DNA of 64,000 nt from Whitmania pigra. Lineage: Eukaryota > Annelida > Clitellata > Hirudinida > Haemopidae. Of this stretch, positions 13,018 to 26,500 are shown one piece after another. Every line of letters begins with the position of its first letter. Within the stretch, counting starts at the first letter, position 1. Both the position numbers and the translations under genes were made by a program. Location: positions 478,501-542,500 of the forward strand of contig JAJTWR010000242.1 of assembly GCA_021613335.1 (NCBI GenBank). The letters run 5' to 3'. The notes under the pieces were generated by a model. That model had not been told where the DNA came from. It ran no database searches and was given only the letters and a program-made list of their open reading frames with translations.

Positions 13018-16000
13018 TCAAGCTGTGAAGTCGCTAGCATCGTAGAGTTCCTGTTCATATTGCGTTGCTTGGACCCTCCTTCCTGCAAAGAACCTGCCAT
13101 CCAACGACCTTATGGCTGCCTTAACTCCTACAAATATTTCCAAAAACATTCCGAGTTACTTTATGAGCTAATGCTTTATTTAATGTTTTGTGGAATGCAG
13201 AGGGTTGCTTTCTTTTTTGATGCACTTAATAAGCATAAATTTTTGTAAAAAAATAAATACAAAATAATAAATTCAGTCTACACAAAGAGTGGTGATAGAT
13301 TTGTCTAAAGTGATTATGATAACATGTAAATACACCAATTACAACAATAATAATATTGATCAACAAACCTTCGTGATCCTTAAATTCGACAAAAATCTTG
13401 ACAATGATCGGATCCTCCTCATCCTCACCCTGCTTTTCCTGATAAATGACCACCCTTTCAACAACTCCAAACTTGCTGCACTCCTCCGTCACTTCTTCTT
13501 CTAGATCTTCATCAACATCCTCTGGTCCCACCATGTTTTTCAGTACCACAACTCGAGTCTTCAAAACAACATTAACATCATTTTAGGTGTTATTTCAGCA
13601 ATCGTTTCATTCTGCGGTGCGAGCGCAAACTAATAATGGCGGGTCAAAGGTCGCACAAATGCAAAGCCACCGACCTCCCTCTGCCTGAGAAGTTTTTGCA
13701 TGACCAGGTGTCTGGCTTGGTGTCCTTTGATTTTGAGGTCCTCTTGTTGCTGAAGTGACATTGGTTCAGGAAGGGTGACGACCTCTTCTTCTTTCTTCGT
13801 CGTGTCTGAAAAGGGTGTGAACTCATGTCAATTCAGCATATATAATATACAAGGAGTCTACTAATGATACTACTATTTTGCTTAAGCCTCAACAGCATCA
13901 CTTACATCTTAAGGAATCATAGTAATTGAATTTCAACAAATAAAACAAAAGGGTTTCTTGAGCAGAAATGATGCAACTTACTTAATGTGGAAGTTGCTGG
14001 TTGTGTTGTTGCAGCAGCCAAGGGTGGTATGTAAACAGATGGTGGAGGTACGGATGATGCCACTTCAGCACTAAAGCCTATCAACCATAATCAATAAAGT
14101 GAATGTTTTGATTTCTATACAATTCTCTAAATAATCACTAAATTCCCCCACATATTAAAGTTTTATTTAAATTGTCCCTTCTATGTGCCAAATGAAAGTT
14201 GAAAAATGAATCTGAGACAAACCTGTAGTGTTTGTGGTTGGTGTAGAAAATGACAGAGTCGGTATGACAACTGCTGGAGGAGGGATCGACTTGACCTCCA
14301 CCAAACCTGGAGCAACTGGAACAATGGGCTGTAAAAGACAATAAACATTCAAACCATTTGAATAACTCTCCAAACTGATCAAGTTAAAGAGAGACAAAGT
14401 AATACTCACGGTAACTTTTCCAATAGCTTCGAGTTCTGTTATTTTGGCAGTAACTGCTGCTGCAGCGATGGCGCTGGCCATGGGCAGTGAGTTGGAAGAT
14501 GAAGCCTGAGTTAGGATAGTTGGTGGAGTCACAGCCTGCATCAAACAAGTTGTCAAAAGGTTGAAGTAGTAAAAAAAATATTGCAAACTTAGTACTGGAG
14601 CATCACCACCAATGGTGCCAGAGAACAGCCATCTCTAAAAACAAAAACAATTCTTACTCTTCCAACTCGGAGATGTTTTCCTCCAAGATTGAAGAAATTC
14701 ATGGCTGCTACGGCATCAAGAGCGCTCTGTGCCTGGTCATATTCGATATATCCGTATTCTCTTAGGAAGTGCAAAAATTACGCTAGTAAGAAATCGCTGT
14801 TGGTTTTTTTCAGACGATTAATTCACTCACTTGTGTTTTCCAAGTCTCAGTGGATCTGCTGCCAGGTGGCAGGATTTTATTTGACCAAAGGCTTCAAAAA
14901 CACTAAACAAAATTGGATCAATGTTGTAGTTATCACTCAAGAGTAATAAAACATAATTCTGAGATGCACTAACCTTTTAATGTCACCTTCAGTTAAATCT
15001 GGATGGACAGAAGCTATATAAATCCTATTGTAGGATTTTGACTCTTCGACAATTTTCTCGATGATCGACTGTGCCTGAGGCATATTACTCGGCCTGCCCA
15101 CCTTGATGCTGTACCCTGCAATCATCACTCCATTCATCTGCTCCAATGAAAGAAAAGCAGCCTCTGGAGTTTCATACTCGAGAAAGGCAAATCCCTTGTG
15201 GTGCTTGCCTACTGTGTCGTAAGGCATGCTCATGCTCTTTATAGGTCCAAAGGGAAGGAAAGCCTGCCTCACTTCCTCCTCCTTGATGACAAAATTTATG
15301 CTCCCAACATATATCCTAGTTCAGCAAAATCATGTTAACAACAGGCAATTCAAAGAAGACAGATTTTCAAAAGTCTCAGACCTGCACATCAAAGCCAATG
15401 CTTGCTGCCTCTGAACCGAGTTCTGAAGATTTATCGTTTGCTAAAACAAGAACATATTAAAATTTTATTTAACCAATAGAAACACAAGATTTCAAATGTA
15501 CAACATGTTTGTAAATAACAAAGTGTTGATGACAAACAGTCATCGTCATAACATCCATTTGTCTCCCATGAATGTTATGTATCTTAAAATATTGGATAAT
15601 ATATGTATAAATGACCCTATATAGTGACCAACTTTAGAGGATGCACAATTTAAAATGTTAAAAAATCACCTGTTGCTGATGGGTGATGGTTTGTTTCAAT
15701 AGAGCAGCCTTAATTCCTTGTTCACGTGCATACTTTCTGGCATCCTCTAGTTTTTCTCTCTGCCTGCTTGTCAACTTTGTAAGACTATAAGCCTTTTTCT
15801 CTTTAAGAGCACCTGCTCCGAGAAACACAGAACCAACTTGCTTTTCTTCAGAAACATTCAACTGGAATCCTGAAAAATTGCAATCACTTAAAATGACGTC
15901 GAAATACACGGAATGGCCAAAGCGAAATGGAAGCATCTTGAGATGACATTAAGTGAGTCAGAGTAACTTTCAAAAATCTAAATCAACAATAGAGTATCAA

Positions 16001-16898
16001 TTGCAAACTAAATCTGGCCTATCACGAATCCCATTAATTACAATCGATAGTGATATGATTCCCTTTAGCTTTTTAGCTTCAAACAGATGCCCATCATGTA
16101 TGTCCTAGTAATAATTTTAAAAAATAAATGTATTTGATTTAAAGCAGATTTCTGGAGTGTAATAATCACTGCGCCATTTTAAGACCAAGTGTTTAAAACT
16201 CCATTCGCACGATGATTCCTGCAACAAACAACAAATCCCTTATAAATGATAAAGGAATGCACAATCTCATTAATTCAACCCATAAAGCATCTTTGGAAGA
16301 CTTCTGAAAAAGAAACTGCTTCAAAGGAGTTCTTGACCATCTGCCAAAAATCTCAAATTTGTTCTAAAAGACTTTTAGAGAGGCAGCCACAATACTATAG
16401 AAAGTTGATTGCATTACAAACATACATTAGAACAAACTTCACTACAGATCCTCTTCTAGTGATCAAGGGTTCTGAGCCAATCGGGGCTTGGGACGTTTAT
16501 GCGACCATGGTATTTAATCTACAAAAAGTTTCGTTTTCGCCCCATTTATCAAATGACGTATTGAGCATTTGCATCATCTGATATTCATGAATCTTTCGGT
16601 TTTGTCTGACAGTATCTCCAAAGACTTAACACTTCTCTTTCTAGCGTCATAGACGGGCGAAGTATTTTTGTGAACATTTAATTCACATGTAGGAGCTTAT
16701 CTCATTAAATTCCAATCAGCAAGATCAAGCATTAAAAAAAGAACGAAACAGTTGAAAATATCGGAGCGATTTCGAATTTTATCTGGCTTTCTTACCGATT
16801 GATTGTGGAGATGGAACCCAAGACTCTTTTTGCTTAATTTCTTCCATCGATTGAGTAAAAGAAACATTAGACGCATTTTCACCTATTTCGAACTGCAT
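13018..16898 (-). CDS. PUF60: PUF60 poly(U)-binding splicing factor, 12 exons
   Basis: PUF60 (FIR, related to Drosophila Half pint) binds uridine-rich tracts at 3' splice sites and assists U2AF. Exons in coding order: 16898-16796, 15869-15670, 15440-15382, 15315-14974, 14902-14831, 14760-14658, 14535-14410, 14328-14223, 14077-13982, 13805-13675, 13558-13369, 13127-13018. They total 545 codons plus stop (human 559). RRM1 begins at [11 protein letters not shown] (residue ~121) with RNP1 [11 protein letters not shown]2 begins at [11 protein letters not shown] with YGYIEY. An Ala/Thr/Pro-rich linker follows. The C-terminal UHM domain (~447-545) has [17 protein letters not shown] and GRFFAGRR, the last carrying the R-x-F motif that grips ULM tryptophans. 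The first exon was chosen because its donor at 16795 joins in frame to the exon at 15869; it has no close counterpart I recall, so the start is the least certain point. Confidence 0.95.
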
Positions 16899-17907
16899 AT
16901 TCGAATGTTTGTGATAAATATTCCCACGAAATCCAAGAGCGATAAAAATGACAAACACGCAGCCCTAGAGCGTCAAAAAGTCTAAATCTTATTGTTATGA
17001 AAGATTATTGTAATATTAATTAAAATTGCTTATTTTTATAAATAATTATGTCAAAATCTATGATTTACAAAGATTTACGATTTATTTATGATTAAAGTAA
17101 GATTGTCAAAATAATAAGTCACTTCCCCCCGAAAATAAAAATCAACTTCAAATAAACTCGAAGACAAAATTTTTCAATTTTAAGATGCCATTAATTATAT
17201 AAAGTATTTTGCTTGAAATCAGAAAAGGAAGTTTCTTTATCAACCCATAAGTTATGAATGAAACTGCCACGCTGTGAATGAAAGTCATAGTGCACTTTCT
17301 TCAGCAATACTTTGCAAAAAAATTATTTAAGTTTGACTAAAGTCATCAAGTTAATTACAAAACTAAATTGCACTTGAGAGATATTCCAACGCAGTATGAA
17401 GATTACAATAGTGACTTATAAAAAATTATTAAATGCAAAATAGTTGGGATAAAAACAGAAGATTGAAGATGAAAGTGCAAAAAATATCTTTGTATATATG
17501 AAGAGGTATTGTGAAAGTGTAATTAAAGAAATTGAAGAAAGATTTAATGACAAAATGATTGAGACTTTTATTTGCAAGTCGATTTGAGAACTTTTAATCA
17601 ATGTCAGACCTACAAGACAATAAAGTCATAAATTTTGTAGTAACTTTCGAATTCTCAACGCAGAAGATGTACTCTTAAAGATTTCATATATATATATAAA
17701 ACCTCGGTGATTAAGATTTCTTTGAGAGTTTCATTTTTGAACAATTCCTTCTATTTTGGTTTGTGTGATTGATTGTTAGTATGTTTAGGTAATATAATAT
17801 AGTGTTTTTAGTTTTTAAAAATTCCTTTTATCAAACTGACAAATTATTTGATTTCGAATTGGTATTTTGAAAAAACCCTTTTGAGCATCTGGAAAGCCCC
17901 CCCCCCC
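16899..17907. other. Spacer upstream of PUF60
   Basis: AT-rich DNA that should contain the PUF60 promoter on the minus strand. No exon, RNA gene or transposon end was recognised before the hAT element at 17908. Confidence 0.4.
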
Positions 17908-18354
17908 CAGAGGCGTAGCTAAGGGGGGCGGGGGGTACATATGTCCCCGGGCGCCAAGATACAGGGGCGCCAAAATGAGGCTTAATGCGTCAATGGGACA
18001 GGATCGTCTCAGTGATCTTGCTCTTCTTAGTATAGAAAGAGAAACGCTTGAGAAAACAGACTTTGATGACGTTATTGATCAGTTTGCAACTGTTAAATCA
18101 AATAAATCTATTTTAGACAGTATTAGACTACTATGCATGTAAATTATCTTAGACTGTGACTGATTGGGTGAAGCATGCTCTACTATTTGTAGAAAGTTTT
18201 TTCACTTTTAAATGGATGCCTTGTGTCATTAAAATTTGATTTTTATTTCAATTTCAAATTTAGTGTAATACAGTAAGATTAAATATATAGACATGGAAAA
18301 GGGCGCCAATTCTATAGTTTGCCCCAGGCGAAAAATACCCAGGCTACGCCTCTG
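17908..18354 (+). mobile_element. Non-autonomous hAT element with transposase tail
   Basis: Bounded by inverted CAGAGGCGTAGC at the left and GCTACGCCTCTG at the right; length 447 bp. Inside, on the + strand, is a short frame with RLSDLALLSIERE followed by FDDVIDQFA, which matches the C-terminal tail of ZMYM1-type hAT transposases. The rest of the transposase is gone. Both flanks are poly-C, so an 8-bp target duplication cannot be shown. The right ~49 bp closely resembles the end of the relic at 51425-51473. Confidence 0.85.
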
Positions 18355-20563
18355 CCCCCCGAATCATACTGTCTGAAAGAAATCCTGATCTCAATTTGCC
18401 AAGAATTTTCCGTACCCTATGTGGACGAGCATAACATATTTCAAAATTGAAATCAGCTTAAAGACTGATACGAGAACACCAGGGACGTCATTTCAGCTTT
18501 TCCATGGGGGCAAACCTTCGCACATCCTGAAATGACCTTTTTTTTGCTTCTAGTCAAAATTCAAGGGGGGAGGGCAAACCCTCGTAAAACGCGAGAAGAT
18601 CGATACTCTTCCTCTCCATCTCAATTACTTCCTTGCAGAATATAATTCCTTATTAAAAGAAAAACTCCGTCAGTTATTGTTACTGTTTTTAGGTAACTAC
18701 ATCTTTTTTCTGCTCATGAATATTAAGTGTGGAAAGTGCTATTGTTAAAAAAAAGCAATATTTAAAATGATTAAATATTGACACTAAATATTTAATTAAT
18801 TTACTTATTAATTTTTTTACATATTATATTAATTTTAGTCAATTGAAAGCTAATCTTAGAAAGTAAACATAGTTGGACCATAAAGTGTATGGATAACATT
18901 TTTCTTTTTCATGAAATTTTGAATCAAAGGTGGGTTTGAATAGTGTCGCTTTGTTGTCAGAAACAATTTCGCCTGGACAAGAACAACAATTATTTATAAG
19001 TTGTATTGATGCGCATATCTTGACTTGTGTCTGGCTTTTCATTGAAGACCTCTCTTTCACTTAAGGTTCTTTTGAAGGAAATTTTTGTTTAAAAAATGTT
19101 GTGAGGTTTTTAGAAGTATGTTGCATTACAAACGAGAATGTGGAGTCTTTCATGCGACTTTACATTGTAGAAAGCATGTGATATTTCATTATTGAAAGGG
19201 CAATTTTGTGAACTTTTTATTAAACATGCTTTCAACTTAATACACGAAAATGAAAAAAGATAGCTTAATAAGCTATTATAGATAATAAACAATTGGGCCT
19301 TTCTATTTAACCAACTTTCTTGCACTGTGCAAATCTTTGAAAATTTTGAATAATAAATTTGCTCCTATTTTTCCATCTTCTATGTATTAGTGAAGGTGGA
19401 GTTCAGCATTGGTTGAGGCAGTCCAATAATAACCTATATCCTAGGTGATATATGTCGACTATGTCATTGTCATACCCTATGTTCTGGCGATGATTATCTA
19501 CATTATCAGTTGTTATTGTTCGAATATTGTGTTGAGACTGTCATTGCCATTCTCTATGTACTGGTGATGATGTTCAAGTTATCAGTTGTTCACCAACAGG
19601 TCTTTGGAGACTCACATATTTTAAACTGTGAAAACTAGCTTAACAGAAATTAGTCAACCAAATTTATTAACAATTAAAATATCTATTATTTTCTACCATA
19701 ATATAGCAACAGACATAATGATACATATTTATCAATGTAGTGTGTCTATGTTGTGCCTCGAGGTAGGATTTACCAGATCAGAAATAGATTACACCTTCAC
19801 TTGTTACACATTTTTTGTGTCCACATTTGATTCCATCATGCCATCATAATCATGTAGCAAATATGTATTGTTGATAGGAATCAACTGAGGTCTCTTTTAG
19901 CCAGGGTTCGGGTTACAAAACACATGCTCAGAAATGGAACTTTCTAATGTATTAACAGTCTGATTTTATGCTTTTCTTCATCTTTTTCAAACTAATGCAA
20001 TATTAGCTTGCAAATTCACTGATGAATGCAGTTATTTGGCTGTACTTACATCATTTCAAGACTCATTTGCACATATAAAACTTGTGCTTACTATTTGAGG
20101 CAGTCCAATAATAACCTATATTTATTACATTAACTATCTTTGTTTATTAGTCTTAATCAAAGTCTTAAGAGAAATTCAGTTTTTTTGAGTTGCTTGACTT
20201 TAGGATAGAATGAAAAATGGTTCTAAATGGCATTCGTGGTCAGACGATTGCTAAAAAATGAGGAAACATTACTGTTTCTTAAGTCTAAGTATTTTAAGAG
20301 CAGTTTTATTCTACAAAGATGCTCCAAGTATCTGACACATTTTTGTATTATGATGAGTTAGTATGAATTATCATGAACTATTAATACCAGGCATCTGTAG
20401 GCGAGACTTTACGACAATCCCAACATAAAAATTAGCCAGGGCCGGGGTCCCTGGTCGATTCCTAATTGTCAATGACCTCTGATGTAATTGAGGTTCTGTT
20501 AGCATTGAGGTCAGTGATTTATTTGAAAAAAAATTCAACAGCATCTAAGCTGACGTACAGTTA
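18355..20563. other. Spacer upstream of the CLC gene with a 27-bp direct repeat
   Basis: No coding exon recognised. A 27-bp sequence containing GAGGCAGTCCAATAATAACC occurs twice in the same orientation, at 19413-19439 and 20095-20121. Between them is a weak tandem duplication of about 100 bp near 19455-19590. The sequence just before 20564 ends in TACAG, so the first coding exon may be preceded by an untranslated exon further upstream. Confidence 0.5.
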
Positions 20564-23500
20564 ATGGATGGAATAGAACTGGACTTCACAAGAGGAAAGG
20601 AGGAGCATGAAGACCTTTCCTCACATCATACTCTTCACCATTTGGGAAACCTTAATGGGCTTCCAGATGACCCCTATCAAACCTCAGTTTCTCAAGGTGA
20701 GTAATAATGTAAAACTGTTTAGTTTTTAAGACCTGTAAATGTGATATAAGAATATAATATATGTGATATGAATATAATTACAAAGTAATTATGAAGTTGT
20801 AGCTTAGAAATAGACTGAATGTCATTTTCTGGTTTTGGCCAAAATCAAAAACGTAATGATTCTTTTGGCAGAAACTGAAAGATATACAACCCTGTACTAG
20901 ATTTGAAAAACTAAATCATGATTCAATAAAAAATTCACCACCGTGATCAATACAACAATTAATCCGCATTCCAGAAATAATCATTAAGAACTAATATTTG
21001 CAGTCTTGTGGTAAGAGTCATTAAACGGCGGTTTGTTTAATGATTAGTAATTGAATTCAGACGAATGTTGTAGTTCGGAAACAAAAGTTTCTCTGCATTA
21101 TAGCCCAGTAGGTCTGCCTACAACTGTCCTGCTGTGCTAAACAACTGCACGTTTGACACACTGATGGGTCATGCAGACTTTCATGCTGTGGCTTCCAGAA
21201 GTGAATGTTGACTACAATGCCAATGTGCACACATATCGTGGTCATTCGAGAAAGACGGAACCATCACAAAATAAACGCGAACATGATGCTGACTTGCAAT
21301 GATTAAGAATCTGAGTTTTGTATCGAGTATTGTTGAAAGCGAATTACAGAACTGCAGAGTAGACCCAAACAATCTGGAATCCTCCACTTTGAGAGAAAGT
21401 TAATGGCTGTCGCAAAATTCTGAAATTTGCTTCTTTTGTTCGTTTGGTATTATGCGTGCCAACTTAATTCAGAATTCATCTGTACAGTTGAGAGACTAAT
21501 CAGCACATTGGATTTGTTGTGAATAAACTGTGTGCATCTTCAACTTGTGTTGACAGTGTCAAGAAGTTAAAGCAGTTTGCTTAAAAGAATGGTCAAATTC
21601 TTTGGAATGAATGAGTGAGCTAAACAATAACAGTAATTTTAGTTTTATGCTGGTTCTGTTAAAAACATTTAGAAAATCAAACCTAAATCAGTGGATTAAA
21701 TTCGATTTTCATGTTGTTATAAATTTAATCGTTTTCAACTATTAATTGATCATTAACTATTGTGCAATTGATTGTTAAAGAAAATTAATTGTCAAGCAGC
21801 CCTTAAATAAATGTTAAGTTATGTAATTCATTGTAAATAATGAATAAATTTTGTGATAGCATCTTAAGAATTGTTTATATTTTAAATGTAGGTTCTTCAA
21901 GCCTTATGGAGGCATTGGAAGAACTTCCACCAGGAATAGGTCAGTACGATGATTTCCATACCATTGATTGGTTGAGGGACATATCCAGGGATAGGATGAG
22001 ACACAGACACATTGTCAAAAGAAGGAAGGAAGGATGCCTGCAAAAGTTAAAAAGCGCCCACGATGCTTGGTCCGGATGGGTCTGCGTGTTGCTCGTCGGA
22101 TGTGCCGCTGGTCAGTTTGTTGTTTTTTTAAATTTATTAAGATGAACGACAACGTTTAACAAACCTTATGGAAAGAGATCAGAAACACAAGTTGTGTTTT
22201 TTGTTTGTATAAATTTTTATTTATGTTTCAAACTAGGTCAAAGGGCTTTTAACCATTTACATGTAAACAAGCAAAATATTAGAGCCAAACAGAGCACGTG
22301 TCAGAAAAATGCTTAAAAATAAATTTTCTGTAGAAATTAAAGTTTTTAAATCTGAGATATTGATTTAAGTTGACCTCGCGAGATGGCCGAGGCGAAGCTT
22401 GTTGCAATGGAAGAGTTGACGAAGGCAGCCAGCAGGGAGTAGGGTTTAACAATGCAATTATAGAAAAGGTGTTTTGATGTCTCGCATCGGAATTTGCTTG
22501 TTTTTAGTTTGTGGCTATGGGCTCGTGTTCTCGGATAGTTGGAGTTGATGATGGAGAGACATTGTGCTACGAATAAGACCATGTTTTAACTTATAGCAGA
22601 GTGTGAAGTTGGCCACTAATCAAAGTTTTTCCAAGGTTGATAAGTTAAGTAGCTTTAGTCTTACAAGGTAGTTTCTTGTTTTCTTTTAAATTTATTAAGA
22701 TGAATAATAACTTTATGTAATGGCAAATGCACAATTTTATAAAATGTTTATGATCATTTAATAATTATGGCTTTCGAGATTAATTAATCATTAATCATTT
22801 TTAATCAATTAAAATTTTTTTAACCTACTAATATGTAATTTTTCCATTTATTTTCAAAAGTTTTCTTTTTGGTTAATTACTTTTCCCCATATTATCAATA
22901 GATTGTAATTGACCATGGTGAGTAATGAAAACAATGTCGCAGTTAAGCATTTAATGGGAAAGTTGAGCAATCATTTTATTTTTAAGCTAAGTGTTGATGG
23001 CAAAGTAGATTATGGCAACAAATTTACTTCTTTTACTGCAACAAGCAATTTCAATTTAAATGATTTGAATTAATCATTTCTCATGTGCTCGGTATGACCT
23101 TTTTGTAACCCCATGTTCTTGTGTCATAATTAACTAAATCTTTATTCACATGCAATGAAAAAAGACATTAAGTTGATTTTGTCTTTTTTTAATTGGGTAG
23201 TAATTAATGTATTTTTTAAAGCATTTAACATTTTATTGTGCTGACATAAATAAATACAATTACAAACTTACACATCAATTTTACAAGTGCTATATAGCAA
23301 AGAAGTTTGAGGGGTACTGAGCACATTGGTAGCATAACACTGCATATAAAAAGGTTACAAGTACCCCTTAATTATATTAAAATATTGAAATATTGATCAA
23401 AGCAAAATCTAGAATTTATATGAGCATTGTGATGTTACATGCTTGTGCCAAATTTGGTTTTGATTGAATTAGCACTGCCTAAAAATTTTTCAAAATGTCC

Positions 23501-26500
23501 TATTTAGACCCTGGATAAAGGCTATAAGCACTTTATAGTGTCTGATGATATATCTCACAAGTAAGTCTTAATCGGTTGATCGGCATGCAGGTTGGTGAAA
23601 TGGGTAGTGTTTTTGCATGCGGCTGTAACAACATCAGTCGCCACACACCGACTAACAAAGCCATAGATATTATTCTTCAAAACATATGAAATGGCATCAG
23701 ATTTCCTCAACCTGTCATCAAAAAGGAGATTATGGCATGTTTGCAACACTGCAAATATCACTTCAAGTTACAAAATATTTGTAATGTCGTGAAATATTTT
23801 CTGTAGTTATATCTTTGTTAGGTAAAGATTGCTTTTTAAGTTAAAATGAGATAAAGATTTTGTTATAATTATATTTATCAATTTAAATATTATCAAATAC
23901 ATCTACTTTTGAGATAGTGTTATTAAGGTATCAGTCACATTTTTATCTGTAACAGGTGATGTTTTAATTTGATGTGTTTATTGAATTGTTTAAAAATGGC
24001 AGTCTTCTCATCCAAAAGCATAAACCATTTCAACTTTGATGTCGATCAAAAATGCTTATTTCTGTTTTTTATAAATGTATTGGTCAAAGGACTCATTCTA
24101 GTCGATAATTTTAAATCTTGTCTATTCCTGATGGAAAGTAGCCACTCTCACTTGCTATTGATCATCGTGAATAAAATACATAAATAGAGAATATAATAAG
24201 TGAATTTTCGAATTTTCAAGGTGTGTGTGCAGCTATAGTGGACATAGGTGCTACATGGATGTCAGATTTGAAGGAGGGAGTTTGTTTTGAAGCATTCTGG
24301 CTCAACAGGGAGCATTGCTGTTGGGCTGCTAATGACACCTCATTTGATCAAGATGAGTGTAAACAGGTAATACAGTACAGTGCAAGTACAATACATTACA
24401 ATGATAATGTGATAAAAATATAATTATGACTATGAAGAATTATAGGATTGGTTATAGGATTGTTGCTGTTTTAAAATTTTTGCTATTATTCATACCTATA
24501 CTTTTTATAAACTGTTTTATTTCTCTATTATCAATAATAGTTAATTTTCAAAGCATTACCATGTGCATTTCGAACAAACAAAGTTACAAAAGTGTAATTA
24601 TATTTTATTTTCCAAAACTTCTTAAAGGCACAGCTTGCTTGATAAAACCTTTTGAAATGGACAGTTTATTATTGCGCATCTAAATGGTGGTGGTCGAAGC
24701 AAATTCTCACAAGATTGCGAGGATCAGAGGGGGCAGTTGTGTTGAAAGCTGAGAAATACTCTGAGCTAGCGACAGATCTGGAGGAGAGAGGGTTTTGGGT
24801 AATGCTAATGCCCGTTGAAGTGCAGTTTAGAAAGTCGGAGGCTGTGGAACAGCATCATGCTGGATTTGGGAGATGAAAGGCCATAAATGTTGCTGGGAGA
24901 AGAGATTGTGATTTGGGTGTGGAGATATTGGCGAGCAAATTCTCAAATGATGTAAAATGCGATCGGCATTTGATGAGGTGTAATTTTGTAAGTGACTCTT
25001 CAAAGAAATTATATAGGATCGAAGGGGAACTTGCGAACATGACACGTAACGATTGATGCTTTTAGAGTCTCCCACAGGAATGCTTCCCTCTTTGCCAACT
25101 TGCATGCTAAGCTTCTGCAGATAGTTTGGTGGTGATGTGATGGATTGAGGCTTATTGTTAAACTTTTATTTGCAAAGTCACTATTTTTTATTATCAATAT
25201 CTTACTTTAAACAAACATCTCTTTCTTTCTCAAACTGAATTTAAGAATGACTAAATTTATTTACCATTGAGTAAATTTATATTCCACAATATAATATGTA
25301 ATAAAAAATATAAATGTGAACAATGACATTTCAATGAACTAATTTCACCAGTTAACATCTTTCAGTGGAAGACATGGCCTCAGTTGTTTGGGGTTGAAGT
25401 CAGAGAAGGTGCTGGGGTGTACATATTGAGCTACCTTATGTATATTGTATGGGCACTTATCTTTGCTCTTTTGGCCGCCATGCTTGTCAAAGTATTTGCA
25501 CCATATGCATGTGGATCAGGTATTCCTGAGGTAAGCTGTTTTGTGGAATAAGACAAGTAAATAATTTTGCCTTATCACATCAATATCATCATTATGCTGA
25601 CTCTCCACAGATAAAAACAATTCTAAGTGGTTTCATCATAAGAGGCTACCTGGGCAAATGGACATTGATTATCAAGTCTATAGGAATGATGTTCTCTGTC
25701 TCTGCTGGTCTCTCTCTGGGCAAGGAAGGTCCATTTGTACACATTGCAAGTTGCTGTGGCAATATACTCTCTCATCTCTTCCCTAAGTATGATAAGAATG
25801 AGGCCAAGAAAAGAGAGGTTGCATTTATCATTGGCATCGTCATCGTCACCATCGGCATCAACAGCATCATCAATATTGACATTGTATTATTTCAGATTTT
25901 ATCAGCAGCTGCAGCAGCAGGAGTTAGTGTGGCTTTTGGGGCCCCAATAGGAGGAGTTCTCTTCAGTCTTGAGGAGGTGTCCACATTGATTTTGATATTT
26001 TTTTATCACCTTTTGTTGACTACGATATGATAACGACTATGATAACGATGACAACTTATAGGTGAGTTACTACTTCCCATTGAAGACATTGTGGAGGTCC
26101 TTCTTCTGTGCACTGGCGGCTGCGTTCGTCCTGAGATCTTTTAATCCGTTCGGTAACGACCACTTGGTCATGTTCTACATCGAATACCACAATCCGTGGT
26201 ACCTCATTGAACTTGCTGCTTTCATCCTTCTCGGGGTCTTCGGGGTGAAGATGTTTTCCTATGAATTTTTCAATTTATTTATTTATTTGATTATAGACCG
26301 TTACATAACTGAGATGATTTGGATATGAATTTTTCATAATGTTGCATTGCTATTGATTTGTTCATTGATTTTGTGGGAGGGGTATCTATTAAGGAATGAA
26401 CAGCTCTATTTGCATTATCAATGATGAGTGAAGCTATATAAGAAGTCTACATCACCTGCTTTGTCTTAATTCTTCAGCAACTTTTTATTCCACTTGAAGT

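Noticed and set aside
14589..14640. Possible extra PUF60 exon between the RRM2 end and the Ala-rich linker
   Set aside because: The flanking exons join in phase 0 exactly as in known PUF60 proteins, and this segment has no matching donor.
24827..25197. Minus-strand frames of 60-90 codons in a CLC intron
   Set aside because: No recognisable motif, and they overlap the putative retroelement tail on the other strand.
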